A stretch of DNA of 64,000 nt, taken from positions 744,001 through 808,000 of the forward strand of contig NZ_JAOBQJ010000001.1 of the NCBI RefSeq assembly GCF_026162425.1. Reading direction: 5' to 3'. The stretch comes from Flexivirga meconopsidis (lineage in GTDB: Bacteria; Actinomycetota; Actinomycetes; Actinomycetales; Dermatophilaceae). A program made the position numbers and the translations under genes. Positions within the stretch are counted from its first letter, which is position 1. Each line of letters starts with the position of its first letter. The notes beneath the pieces are model-generated. The model did no database searches and was not told where the DNA came from. It worked only from the letters and a program-made list of their open reading frames with translations. Below, one piece after another: positions 9,692-17,493 of the stretch.

Positions 9692-10500
9692 TGGATGCGG
9701 CCAAGGTCAAGGTGCCGGAGGGCAGGATCGCGCTCTCGACATCATCGGTCTATCCGCTCGGGGTGGTCGATGCCTTCGCGATGGCCGACCGGCTGGGTTA
9801 CGACGGCATCGAGGTGATGGTCTGGACCGATCCGGTCAGCCAGGAGCCGGGTGCGTTGCGCAAGCTGGTCGACCACTACGGCATCCCGGTGGTTTCGATC
9901 CACGCCCCGACCTTGCTGCTGACCCAACGGATCTGGGGCACCGAGCCGTGGCCGAAGATCGACAACTCGATCAACCTGGCCGAGGAAGTCGGGGCCGAGA
10001 CCGTCGTGGTGCACCCGCCCTTTCGGTGGCAGCGCGACTATGCCGCCGAATTCGTCGAGGGGGTCAAGCAGCGCGGCACCGAGACCGACGTACGGGTCGC
10101 GGTGGAGAACATGTTTCCCTGGCGCGCCCGGCAGCGCGAGATGCAGGCGTACCTGCCCGGCTGGGACCCGGTCGAGATCGATTACGACCACGTCACGCTC
10201 GACCTGTCGCACACCGCGACCGCCGGATCCGATGCGCTCGCAATGCAGGCGGCGCTCGGCGACCGGCTGTCACACATCCATCTCGCCGACGGGTCCGGGT
10301 CGTTCAAGGATGAGCACTTGGTGCCGGGCCGCGGCAGCCAGCCATGCGCCGAGGTGCTCGAGCGACTGGCCCGGGACGGATACGGCGGTGACATCGTGCT
10401 TGAGGTCGGCACTCGCAAGCTGACCCAGGAACAGCGCGAGCTGGACCTCGCCGAGGCGCTCGCCTTCGCCCGGTTGCACTTCGCCGCCGCGGCCGATTGA
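9691..10500 (+). CDS. Sugar phosphate isomerase/epimerase family protein (TIM barrel)
   Basis: A 269-residue AP-endonuclease-2/xylose-isomerase-like barrel protein. Recognisable barrel strands include [56 protein letters not shown] and IVLEVGTR; the acidic and histidine residues at the strand ends would bind a divalent metal. The ATG at 9691 overlaps the ppx stop by one base (TGATG); a GTG three nt earlier is possible. Substrate unknown. It corresponds in position to the isomerase-like gene between ppx and proC in mycobacteria. Its stop lies 2 nt from the end of a convergent gene. Confidence 0.8.
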   Translation: MDAAKVKVPEGRIALSTSSVYPLGVVDAFAMADRLGYDGIEVMVWTDPVSQEPGALRKLVDHYGIPVVSIHAPTLLLTQRIWGTEPWPKIDNSINLAEEVGAETVVVHPPFRWQRDYAAEFVEGVKQRGTETDVRVAVENMFPWRARQREMQAYLPGWDPVEIDYDHVTLDLSHTATAGSDALAMQAALGDRLSHIHLADGSGSFKDEHLVPGRGSQPCAEVLERLARDGYGGDIVLEVGTRKLTQEQRELDLAEALAFARLHFAAAAD

Positions 10501-10502
10501 CG

Positions 10503-11012
10503 TTACGCCCGGGTGAGCCGGTTGGCGAACGTCGAGATCGTGTAGGTGCCGATGATCAGCGCCACCTCGAGGGCGGCTTGCGCCGGATATCCGGCGTCCA
10601 GGAACGCGTCGCGCTCGTCGTCGGTGACGGCGCCGGTGCGGTCGATCATCGCGAGCGTGAAACTGCGCAGTGCTTCGATCCGGGGATCCCGACCGGGCCC
10701 GCCCAGCGCCTGACCGAGCCGTTCGTCGTCGCCACCCAACCGCCGAAATGTGTTGCTGTGCATGGTGATGCAGACGTCGCAGCCGTTGCGTGCCGCCACT
10801 GTCAGGATCACCACCTCACGGTCGTATGGCGGGAGCACCGACTCCTGCAGTCGCGCGTTGGCGGCCAGGAACGTCTGCAGCGTGACGGGTGAGTGCGCCA
10901 TTCGCGCGACGGCCTCGGGCAGGCCGCCACCCGGCAGCGCGACTGCGCGCAAGGTCTCGGAGAGCGATGGGTCGGCCTCGGTGGGATCGAGCGGCCGGAA
11001 CGGGTCGGTCAT
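10503..11012 (-). CDS. Carboxymuconolactone decarboxylase / AhpD-like protein
   Basis: A 169-residue protein of the CMD/AhpD fold. It has the redox signature in NGCDVCITMHSNTF: a CxxC pair with a histidine four residues after the second cysteine, as in alkylhydroperoxidase AhpD-like proteins, plus an upstream glutamate in DREVVIL. The likely role is peroxide or radical detoxification, though many members remain uncharacterised. The ATG at 11012 has a strong Shine-Dalgarno (GGAGGTG); an upstream in-frame extension would cross the operator. It is divergent from a MarR regulator, and the shared gap carries two palindromes, so the regulator very likely controls this gene. Confidence 0.85.
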   Translation of the reverse strand: MTDPFRPLDPTEADPSLSETLRAVALPGGGLPEAVARMAHSPVTLQTFLAANARLQESVLPPYDREVVILTVAARNGCDVCITMHSNTFRRLGGDDERLGQALGGPGRDPRIEALRSFTLAMIDRTGAVTDDERDAFLDAGYPAQAALEVALIIGTYTISTFANRLTRA

Positions 11013-11031
11013 GTGTGGCACCTCCAGTGAG

Positions 11032-11076
11032 ATAGACAACTCAGTTGACCATATGGACAACCAGGTTGTCTATAGT
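11032..11076. promoter_or_regulatory. Double MarR operator and marR -10 element
   Basis: Two 15-bp palindromes sit 21 bp apart centre to centre, two helical turns. Site 1 is GACAACTCAGTTGAC (11035-11049, one mismatched pair). Site 2 is GACAACCAGGTTGTC (11056-11070, perfect). Together they form a larger dyad centred on ATAT (11051-11054), with ATAGACAAC at 11032 mirrored by GTTGTCTAT ending at 11073. Site 2 abuts the -10 TATAGT (11071-11076), which is 6 nt before the marR GTG. Dimers bound here would block both divergent promoters. Confidence 0.75.
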
Positions 11077-11082
11077 GTTCGC

Positions 11083-11565
11083 GTGACCGAATCCGGACGT
11101 GGACACGAACTACCGGTGCTGCTCGTCGCCGGTTACCGGATGATCATCGATGAGCTCCACCGACGCCTCGCCGAGCGCGGCTTCCCGGATGCGCGCCCCG
11201 CGGACGGTTATGCCTTGCAAGCGATTTCGGCCGGTGCTGGTTCAGCGGTCGAGCTCGCGGCCGCCCTCGCGGTCAGCAAGCAGGCCGCCGGCAAGACGCT
11301 CGAACAGCTCGGGCAGCGCGGCTACCTCAAGCGAGCCATCGACCCCGCGGACGGTCGGCGTCGCACGGTGACCCTCACAAGTCGCGGTCACGATCTGCTG
11401 GCCGCATCGGCCGAGGCGTTCGACGAGATCCACCGCGAGGTCGCCGACCGGATCGGGGATCGCGCGCTCGCCGGCGTCGAACGGGCGCTGCGCGGTTTGA
11501 CCGGCGATCCGGTGATCCGGACCGACACCATCGGCTGGCTGGGCGGCGGTCCCCGGATTCACTGA
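11083..11565 (+). CDS. MarR family transcriptional regulator
   Basis: A 160-residue winged-helix regulator. The central region (AVELAAALAVSKQAAGKTLEQL) is the helix-turn-helix, followed by the wing LKRAIDPADGRRRTVTLTSRG with the conserved D-x-R-R pattern. It has no cysteine, so it is not a thiol-switch sensor of the OhrR type. The GTG start at 11083 follows the -10 TATAGT by 6 nt and has no Shine-Dalgarno, indicating a leaderless mRNA. It almost certainly represses itself and the divergent AhpD-like gene through the two palindromes between them. The ligand is unknown. Confidence 0.88.
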   Translation: MTESGRGHELPVLLVAGYRMIIDELHRRLAERGFPDARPADGYALQAISAGAGSAVELAAALAVSKQAAGKTLEQLGQRGYLKRAIDPADGRRRTVTLTSRGHDLLAASAEAFDEIHREVADRIGDRALAGVERALRGLTGDPVIRTDTIGWLGGGPRIH

Positions 11566-11717
11566 GGGCCGGTCGGGCACGGGCGAAGAAGAGCGCGAAC
11601 GCGAGGCGAATTTGCCTGGCCGATGTCGGGTGCGCGCGACGGGCTGCCTACGCTGCTCGGTAGCCCAGGTCACACTCCCGGCCTGGTGTGCACGATTCTC
11701 CCAGAAGGAGCCTCCCC

Positions 11718-12671
11718 GTGATCGACGCCAGCGCTGCACTGCGACAAGGACTGCTCGGCCTCAGCCGTAGCAAGGCGGTGCGCCAGGTGATCGAGAAAGC
11801 GCCGGTGAGCCGGGACGTCGTGCGTCGCTTCGTTGCCGGGGACGGCACCGCCGACTGCGTGCAAGCGGTCGCCGATCTGGTCGGCGATGGGCGCCTGGCA
11901 ACCATCGACTTCCTCGGCGAGGACACCCTCGACGTGGCGCAGGCCAGCCGCACCCGCGACGCCTACCTGACCCTGCTGCAGGAGCTGCAGGCTCGCGAGC
12001 TGACTGCTTCGGGCGCCGCCGAGGTCAGCGTCAAGCTGAGCGCGGTCGGCCAGGCCCTGCCGCAGGACGGCGAGAAGATCGCGCTCGACAACGCACGCCA
12101 GATCTGCGAAGCCGCGGCCACGGCCGGCACCACGGTCACCATCGACATGGAGGACCACACCACCACCGACTCGACCCTGGGCATCGTGCGCGACCTGCGC
12201 GCCGACTTCCCGTGGGTCGGCGCGGTGCTGCAGGCCTACCTGCACCGCACCGAGGCGGACTGTCGCGACCTGGCGACCGAGGGCAGCCGCATCCGGCTGT
12301 GCAAGGGCGCCTACAAGGAGCCGGAGTCGGTGGCCTTCCAGGAAAGCCACGACGTCGACGCGTCCTACGTGCGCTGTCTGAAGGTGCTGCTGGAGGGTGA
12401 CGGCTACCCGATGATCGCCAGTCACGACCCACGGCTGATCGAGATTGCCCGGTCGCTCGCCGACAAGCAGCTGCGCGCGCCCGAATCCTTCGAGTACCAA
12501 ATGCTTTTCGGCATCCGACCCGACGAACAACGCCGCATTGCCGCCGCCGGCAACCAGATGCGCGTCTACGTGCCCTACGGCGACGAGTGGTACGGCTACC
12601 TCATGCGTCGTATGGCGGAGCGTCCCGCGAACACCATGTTCTTCCTCCGAGCACTCGCCACGAAGGGGTAA
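11718..12671 (+). CDS. Proline dehydrogenase
   Basis: A stand-alone, FAD-dependent proline dehydrogenase (PutA N-terminal activity) that oxidises L-proline to pyrroline-5-carboxylate and passes electrons to the quinone pool. The 317 residues match the monofunctional actinobacterial length. Family motifs visible include VSVKLSAVG, the TVTIDMEDH strand, QAYLHRTEAD, RLCKGAYKEP and the C-terminal YVPYGDEWYGYLMRRMAERP with the paired arginines that grip the substrate carboxylate. GTG at 11718 has AAGGAG 7 nt upstream. It is followed after 5 nt by proC, an unusual pairing of a catabolic and a biosynthetic step. Confidence 0.92.
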   Translation: MIDASAALRQGLLGLSRSKAVRQVIEKAPVSRDVVRRFVAGDGTADCVQAVADLVGDGRLATIDFLGEDTLDVAQASRTRDAYLTLLQELQARELTASGAAEVSVKLSAVGQALPQDGEKIALDNARQICEAAATAGTTVTIDMEDHTTTDSTLGIVRDLRADFPWVGAVLQAYLHRTEADCRDLATEGSRIRLCKGAYKEPESVAFQESHDVDASYVRCLKVLLEGDGYPMIASHDPRLIEIARSLADKQLRAPESFEYQMLFGIRPDEQRRIAAAGNQMRVYVPYGDEWYGYLMRRMAERPANTMFFLRALATKG

Positions 12672-12676
12672 CACCA

Positions 12677-13519
12677 ATGGCCGAAACCACCGAACGCCAA
12701 GGCGAATTCGCCGATCGTCGGGTCGCCGTGATCGGCGCCGGCGTCATGGGCGAGGCGCTGCTGTCGGGCCTGCTGCGCTCCGGACGCTCCGCCTCTCAGA
12801 TCGTCGTCGCCGACCGCAGTCCCGAGCGACTGATGACGATCGCCGAAAAGTATTCGGTGGCAGTCGGATCCGGACCTGAAGCCGCTGCCGACGCAACCAC
12901 GGTCGTCATCGCGGTGAAGCCGCAGGACATGGCCGGCCTGTTGCGCGAGATCGGTCAGCATCTCAAGCCGGGCGCGCTGGTTGTCTCCATCGCCGCGGGC
13001 ATCACCACCGCGTTCCTGGAGGAGCACCTACCCGAGGGCACCCCGGTCGCGCGGGTGATGCCGAACACCCCGGCGCTCGTCGACGAGGGCATGACCGCGG
13101 TCAGTGCCGGCGTGCACTGCGAGACCCACCATCTGTGGGAGGCGCAGGACCTCATGCGCGGCTGCGGCAAGGTGGTCTCCCTCTCGGAGGATCAACTCGA
13201 TGCGGTGACCGCGATCAGCGGCAGCGGTCCGGCATACATCTTTTACGTGGTGGAGGCGATGATCGAGGCCGGTGTGCTGCTCGGACTGCCGCGCGGCACC
13301 TCCACCGAACTCGTCGTGCAGACGCTGTATGGCGCAGCGACCATGCTCAAGGAGACCGGCGAGCACCCGACGGTGCTGCGCGAGCAGGTCTCCAGTCCCG
13401 GCGGCACGACGATGGCCGCCCTGCGCGAACTCGACGACCACAAGGTGCGCGCGGCGTTCCTGACCGCGATGGAGGCCGCCGCCAAGCGCTCGCACGACCT
13501 GGCCTCCGGGCACGTCTGA
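12677..13519 (+). CDS. proC: Pyrroline-5-carboxylate reductase
   Basis: Reduces pyrroline-5-carboxylate to proline with NAD(P)H, the last step of proline synthesis. The 280-residue protein has the Rossmann motif AVIGAGVMGEALLSG near residue 20, the VARVMPNTPALV stretch, and the C-terminal signature AISGSGPAYIF. ATG at 12677 lies 5 nt after the proline dehydrogenase stop, so the two are probably co-transcribed. This means P5C made by the first enzyme could be reduced back by the second; regulation, cofactor choice or membrane attachment must separate them. Position after ppx and the isomerase agrees with the mycobacterial order. Confidence 0.94.
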   Translation: MAETTERQGEFADRRVAVIGAGVMGEALLSGLLRSGRSASQIVVADRSPERLMTIAEKYSVAVGSGPEAAADATTVVIAVKPQDMAGLLREIGQHLKPGALVVSIAAGITTAFLEEHLPEGTPVARVMPNTPALVDEGMTAVSAGVHCETHHLWEAQDLMRGCGKVVSLSEDQLDAVTAISGSGPAYIFYVVEAMIEAGVLLGLPRGTSTELVVQTLYGAATMLKETGEHPTVLREQVSSPGGTTMAALRELDDHKVRAAFLTAMEAAAKRSHDLASGHV

Positions 13520-13588
13520 CGAGTGTCAGGTGTGCAGTTGGGCACACCTGGTGACCATCGCCGGTCGATGCGTGCGAGAGTTGTGCCC

Positions 13589-14128
13589 ATGACTGACATC
13601 TCGGTGCGGGCCCTCGGGGAAGAGGAATGGCAGGTCTACCGCGACGTTCGACTCGCAGCACTTCGTGAGGCACCCGACGCTTTTGCCGCGTCCGCCTCGC
13701 AGGAGGAGAAGTTCGACGAGGACTTCTGGCGCAAGCGCATGGGCCGGTCCCGGCGCCTGGTCGCCGAAGCCGACGACCAGGTGGTGGGCGTCGTCTCGGT
13801 CGGGCGACGGCCCAGCGACGACGAGCGCATCAGTGAGCTCTTCGGCCTCTGGGTGACCCCTGACCTGCGCGGCAAGGGCGTGGCCTGGAAGCTGGTCGAC
13901 GCCGGCGTCAAGCAGGCGCGGGACGACAAGTACGACTTCGTTCTCTACTGGGTCGGCACCGACAACGGCCGTGCGGTCGCGTTTGCCAGCAGCTTCGGCT
14001 TCCGACCCACCGACGGCCGCCGTCCGATGACGTCGACGCCGCCCGAGGGTGAGGAGCCCGAGGACGAGATGGCCATGATCTACCCGCTCGGGGACGACCC
14101 GGGCGCCGTGCCCAGCGCGGTCCTCTGA
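13589..14128 (+). CDS. GNAT family N-acetyltransferase
   Basis: A 179-residue acetyl-CoA-dependent acetyltransferase. The core is FGLWVTPDLRGKGVAWKLVDAG, where the R-G-K-G-V-A segment is the acetyl-CoA pyrophosphate loop, followed by VLYWVGTDNGRAVAFASSFGF, the usual second half of the fold. The C-terminal 25 residues are acidic. ATG at 13589 was chosen because the fold begins directly after it; an upstream extension is unlikely. No Shine-Dalgarno is evident. The acceptor (protein, antibiotic or small amine) is unknown. A deacetylase gene follows 26 nt downstream, suggesting but not proving an acetylation/deacetylation pair. Confidence 0.85.
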   Translation: MTDISVRALGEEEWQVYRDVRLAALREAPDAFAASASQEEKFDEDFWRKRMGRSRRLVAEADDQVVGVVSVGRRPSDDERISELFGLWVTPDLRGKGVAWKLVDAGVKQARDDKYDFVLYWVGTDNGRAVAFASSFGFRPTDGRRPMTSTPPEGEEPEDEMAMIYPLGDDPGAVPSAVL

Positions 14129-14154
14129 AGCCCGTTCGGCGTCGGGAGCTGGCA

Positions 14155-15378
14155 GTGAATTCGCCTGCGGGTGCTGCAGATCCGCGGGTGCAGGTCGTCT
14201 GGGACGAGAGCCTGACGGCATACAACTTCGGGCCCGAGCACCCGATGAACCCGATCCGGCTCGACCTGACGGCCCGGTTGTGCCGTGACCTCGGCGTCTT
14301 CGACGCACCCGGCGTGCAGGTCGTGCCACCATCCCTGCCCGGCGGCACCGACGAATTCCTGACCTGGGTGCACGCGCCCGACTACGTCGAGGCCGTGCGC
14401 CAGGCGTCCGAGGACCCGGCCATGGCAGAGCCGTCCTACGGGCTCGGCACCGAGGATGACCCGGCATTCGCCGGCATGCACCAGGTGTCCTCGCTCATCG
14501 CCGGTTCGACGGTGCAGCTTGCCGAGGCCGTATGGCGGGGCGACCTCGATCACGGCGTCAACTTCGGCGGCGGGCTGCACCACGCAATGCGTGGCAACGC
14601 ATCCGGCTTCTGCATCTACAACGACGCGGCTCTCGGCATCCAGCGGTTGCTGGATGCCGGTGCCGAGCGGGTCGCCTACGTCGACATCGACGTCCACCAC
14701 GGCGACGGCGTCGAGCGGATCTTCTGGAACGACCCGCGGGTGCTGACGATCTCGATCCACGAGACCGGCCGGGTGCTCTTCCCCGGCACGGGTTTTCCGG
14801 GCGACATCGGCGGCCCGGACGCGCTCGGCAGCGCGGTCAACATCGCCCTGCCGCCAGGCACCCGCGACGGCCCCTGGCTGCGCGCACTGCACGCGGTCGT
14901 GCCGCAGCTGATCCGGGCATTCGACCCGCAGGTGCTGGTCACTCAGCAGGGTTGCGACTCGCACTACTCGGACCCGCTCGCGCACATGGCACTGTCGGTA
15001 GACGCGCAGCGCACGGCATACCAAACCCTGCACGAACTCTCGCACCAGATGACCGACGGCAAATGGGTCGCGCTCGGCGGTGGCGGTTACGAACTCATCG
15101 ACGTCGTGCCGCGCGCCTGGACGCATCTGACCTCGATCGCCGCGCACCGGCCGATCCCGCTCGACCGGGCAGTCCCGCAAGGCTGGCGCGACCACGTGCA
15201 GCGCACTTTCGGCCGCCCCGGCCCGGCCCGCATGGGCGATGGGCAGGCCGACAACGACCAGGTGTGGTTCCGCTCCTGGGCGAGCGGCGCAGACCCCGAA
15301 AACTCCGTCGACCGCGCAGTTATCGCCACTCGCGAGGCGGTCTTCCCCTACTACGGCCTCGACGTCTGGTTCGACTGA
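14155..15378 (+). CDS. acuC: Histone deacetylase superfamily protein, AcuC-like
   Basis: A 407-residue zinc-dependent deacetylase of the HDAC/AcuC class, which in bacteria removes acetyl groups from lysines, classically on acetyl-CoA synthetase. Diagnostic residues are the histidine pair in GGGLHHAMRG, the zinc-binding Asp/His in YVDIDVHHGDGVE, the QQGCDSHYSDPLAHM segment and the GGGGYE motif near the C-terminus. GTG at 14155 follows GGGAG by 6 nt. It lies just after the GNAT gene on the same strand. The N-terminal tyrosine motif and NPIRLDLT match AcuC. Downstream lies a long repeat array with no gene. Confidence 0.88.
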   Translation: MNSPAGAADPRVQVVWDESLTAYNFGPEHPMNPIRLDLTARLCRDLGVFDAPGVQVVPPSLPGGTDEFLTWVHAPDYVEAVRQASEDPAMAEPSYGLGTEDDPAFAGMHQVSSLIAGSTVQLAEAVWRGDLDHGVNFGGGLHHAMRGNASGFCIYNDAALGIQRLLDAGAERVAYVDIDVHHGDGVERIFWNDPRVLTISIHETGRVLFPGTGFPGDIGGPDALGSAVNIALPPGTRDGPWLRALHAVVPQLIRAFDPQVLVTQQGCDSHYSDPLAHMALSVDAQRTAYQTLHELSHQMTDGKWVALGGGGYELIDVVPRAWTHLTSIAAHRPIPLDRAVPQGWRDHVQRTFGRPGPARMGDGQADNDQVWFRSWASGADPENSVDRAVIATREAVFPYYGLDVWFD

Positions 15379-15827
15379 GTCCTTCAGCCCTGGTCGTCGT
15401 CTCCGCGCCGGCCCGCTTGTCGTTCGGTCGGGTTGGCGTGGGCGCTCGCCGACAGGGGCGTGCACAACTCGAAACGGTTGCGGGTTGTGCGCGCGAGCTG
15501 GCGGTAGGGCGTGCATAACTCGAAACGGTTGCGTCTTGTGCGCGCGAGCTGGCGGTATGGCGTGCATAACTCGAAACGGTTGCGGCTTGTGCACGCGAGT
15601 CAACTCGGCAGGCGTGCATAAGTCGAAACGGTTGCGGGTTGTGCGCGCGAGCTGGCGGTGTGGCGTGCATAAGTCGAAACGGTTGCGTCTTGTGCACGGG
15701 AGCTGGCGGTGTGGCGTGCATAACTCGAAACGGTTGCGGGTTGTGCGCGCGAGCTGGCGGTGTGGCGTGCATAACTCGAAACGGTTGCGGGTTGTGCACG
15801 GCCAAGCGGGCTGGGTCGTATCGCCGG
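15379..15827. repeat. Seven-copy 51-bp tandem repeat in a convergent intergenic gap
   Basis: This 449-bp gap between acuC and a convergent MFS gene has no convincing gene. From 15460 to about 15798 it holds seven tandem copies; the shared GAAACGGTTGCG core recurs at 15471, 15522, 15573, 15625, 15676, 15727 and 15778 (spacing 51, 51, 52, 51, 51, 51). Each unit begins GTGCATAACTCGAAACGG and continues to GTTGTGCGCGCGAGC. GCAYAAC and GTTGTGC within a unit form a 7-bp inverted repeat about 16 nt apart in copies 1, 6 and 7; copy 5 pairs through AAG/CTT instead. Copy 3 differs in its second half and the last copy is truncated. Because 51 is 17 codons, open frames run through it, but I judge them incidental. 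Confidence 0.9.
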
Positions 15828-17039
15828 TCAGCCGTCACTGGCGCGGGCGACGCCGGCGAACACGACGATCGTGAGCGCGCCGGCGGCGGCCAGCAGGCTC
15901 GGCCACGGCACTCCGGTCCAGCCGGCCCGATCGAGCACGACGCCGCCGACCACGCCACCGAGCGCCAGCGCACCGTTCCAGATGGTGACCAGCACTGCCT
16001 GCGCGGCATCGGCGGCGGCCCCGGCCGCGTGAGCGGTCGCAGTCTGCAGCAGTGGTGCCGCCATACCGAACGCGGCGCCCCATGCGATTGCCGACGGCCA
16101 GATCAACCAGGTGAGGCCGCCGTCGCGCGCTGCAACCACCAGGAGCACGAAAACGACTGCGAGAGCGAGACTTCCGCAGATGGTGAGGACGCGGGGGTGG
16201 CGGTCGCCGAAGCTTCCGGCGAGTAGAGCGCCGGCGAGCGAGGCGACGCCGAACGCGCCGAGCACCGCGCCCAGTTGCGCGCCGCGTCCGAGTCCGTCCG
16301 CGAGCGGGGACACGTAGTTGTAGGACAGTGTGTGCGCGAAGGCGAACAGTCCGCACGCGGCGATCGCGAAGACCACTGCCGGCATACCCAAGGCTGCGCG
16401 TACTGACGATCCGGTCGACGCCGGCGCCGGCCGGACCGGTGGCAGCACGCGGAGCGCGACGATGCAGACGAGCCCGCCGATTGCCGCCAGCGCGGCAAAG
16501 GCGACGCGCCATGACGTGGCGTTGCCGACCAGAGTGCCGAGTGGCACCCCAATGGTGAACGCGAGCGTCGCGCCCATCGCGGTCGCGGCGATGGCGCGAC
16601 CGGCCAGATGGGGCGGCGCGATCACCCTGGCGTAGCTCGGGATTGCTGCCCAGCTCAAACCGGTGGCGAGGCCGGCAAGGAAGCGCAGCCCGAGCAAGGC
16701 GCCAAGCGTCGGAGCGAGCGCGGACGCGGCCATCACCACCGCGAAGGTCGCCGCGATGAGGTGTGCGACCCGGCGCCGGGGCCAGTTGCGGGTGACCCGG
16801 GTCAGCGGTACGGCGCCGACGACGCAACCGATTGCGAACACCGTCACCGTCTGCCCGGCCCAGGACTGGCTCACCGCGTAGGAGTCGGCGATGTGACCGA
16901 GTAGTCCGGCGGGCAGGGTCTCGGCAAGGAGGGTGATGAAACTAATCAGGCTGAGCACGACAAGCGCGGGCCATGGCATCGTGCCCGGGGCCACCCCGGA
17001 CGGTCGACGGAGTTGTTGTTCGCCGGCTTTGATGGTCAT
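15828..17039 (-). CDS. MFS transporter (drug efflux type)
   Basis: A 403-residue, 12-helix major facilitator of the DHA1-like group. Features are an N-terminal [18 protein letters not shown], the loop RVTRNWPRRRVAH between helices 2 and 3 (motif A-like), RFLAGLATGLSWAAIPSY in helix 4 and PLLQTATAHAAG later. It likely exports drugs, sugars or amino acids; the substrate is unknown. Start ATG at 17039 is preferred over one 33 nt upstream because the latter falls inside the palindrome of the divergent promoter. It is divergent from a MerR regulator that probably activates it. The 3' end lies about 30 bp from the 51-bp repeat array. Confidence 0.85.
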   Translation of the reverse strand: MTIKAGEQQLRRPSGVAPGTMPWPALVVLSLISFITLLAETLPAGLLGHIADSYAVSQSWAGQTVTVFAIGCVVGAVPLTRVTRNWPRRRVAHLIAATFAVVMAASALAPTLGALLGLRFLAGLATGLSWAAIPSYARVIAPPHLAGRAIAATAMGATLAFTIGVPLGTLVGNATSWRVAFAALAAIGGLVCIVALRVLPPVRPAPASTGSSVRAALGMPAVVFAIAACGLFAFAHTLSYNYVSPLADGLGRGAQLGAVLGAFGVASLAGALLAGSFGDRHPRVLTICGSLALAVVFVLLVVAARDGGLTWLIWPSAIAWGAAFGMAAPLLQTATAHAAGAAADAAQAVLVTIWNGALALGGVVGGVVLDRAGWTGVPWPSLLAAAGALTIVVFAGVARASDG

Positions 17040-17055
17040 ACCGTGATCCTGGAGG

Positions 17056-17073
17056 CTTGACGGTAGTGTCAAG
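17056..17073. promoter_or_regulatory. MerR-type operator between MFS and merR genes
   Basis: CTTGAC-GGTAGT-GTCAAG is a perfect 6-bp-arm inverted repeat spanning 18 bp. Short dyads with CTTGAC/GTCAAG arms are typical of MerR-family sites, and this one lies between the divergent starts (17039 and 17110). No clean -10 with a 17-bp spacer was found, which is compatible with a MerR-type, overlong-spacer promoter. Confidence 0.65.
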
Positions 17074-17109
17074 GTCGAGACCGCGGCGGTAATTGGTGAG
17101 GGAAGTCAC

Positions 17110-17469
17110 ATGCGCATCGGGCAACTGGCGGAACGTACCGGTGCGTCGCCCCGGCAACTGCGCTACTACGAGCAACAGGGACTGATCAGTCCGCTCCGGC
17201 AGGTCAACGGCTACCGCGACTTCGACGAGGCGGTGGTCGAACGCGTGCATTCGATCATGCAGCTGCTCGAGGCGGGAGTGCCGACCCGGCTGATCAAGGT
17301 GCTCTTGCCGTGTATGCGCGACGGGCAGCGTCGGCCGGACTTCCTCACCGGCGACATGTTGCGCGAGCTGGAGCAGTTGCACGGTCGGCTGAGCGCGCGC
17401 GTTGACTGCCTGGCGGAGCATCGCGACGCGGTCCGGCGGTTCCTCGACGAGACGGAGACCTGGGGCTGA
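17110..17469 (+). CDS. MerR family transcriptional regulator
   Basis: A 119-residue MerR protein. The winged HTH begins at the N-terminus (MRIGQLAERTGASPRQLRYYEQQGLISP) with the family hallmark RYYE, wing NGYRDFDE, then a coiled-coil dimerisation helix (LRELEQLHGRLSARVDCLAEHRDAVRRFL). One cysteine lies between HTH and coiled coil and another in the coil; there is no metal-binding loop, so a metal sensor is unlikely and a drug or redox signal more plausible. A GAGGGAAG sequence serves as ribosome-binding site. It is divergent from the MFS gene, with which it shares a palindromic operator. Confidence 0.88.
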   Translation: MRIGQLAERTGASPRQLRYYEQQGLISPLRQVNGYRDFDEAVVERVHSIMQLLEAGVPTRLIKVLLPCMRDGQRRPDFLTGDMLRELEQLHGRLSARVDCLAEHRDAVRRFLDETETWG

Positions 17470-17493
17470 ACGCGTTCCGGCCAGCCGGGCTAC

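Noticed and set aside
15460-15798. The 51-bp array as a CRISPR
   Set aside because: The units are contiguous with no unique spacers, the conserved part runs through the whole unit, and no cas genes are present.
15239-15874. Open frames with 17-residue repeats through the 51-bp array (both strands)
   Set aside because: A 51-bp unit stays in frame by arithmetic; the frames start inside or antisense to acuC and show no ribosome-binding site or recognisable domain.
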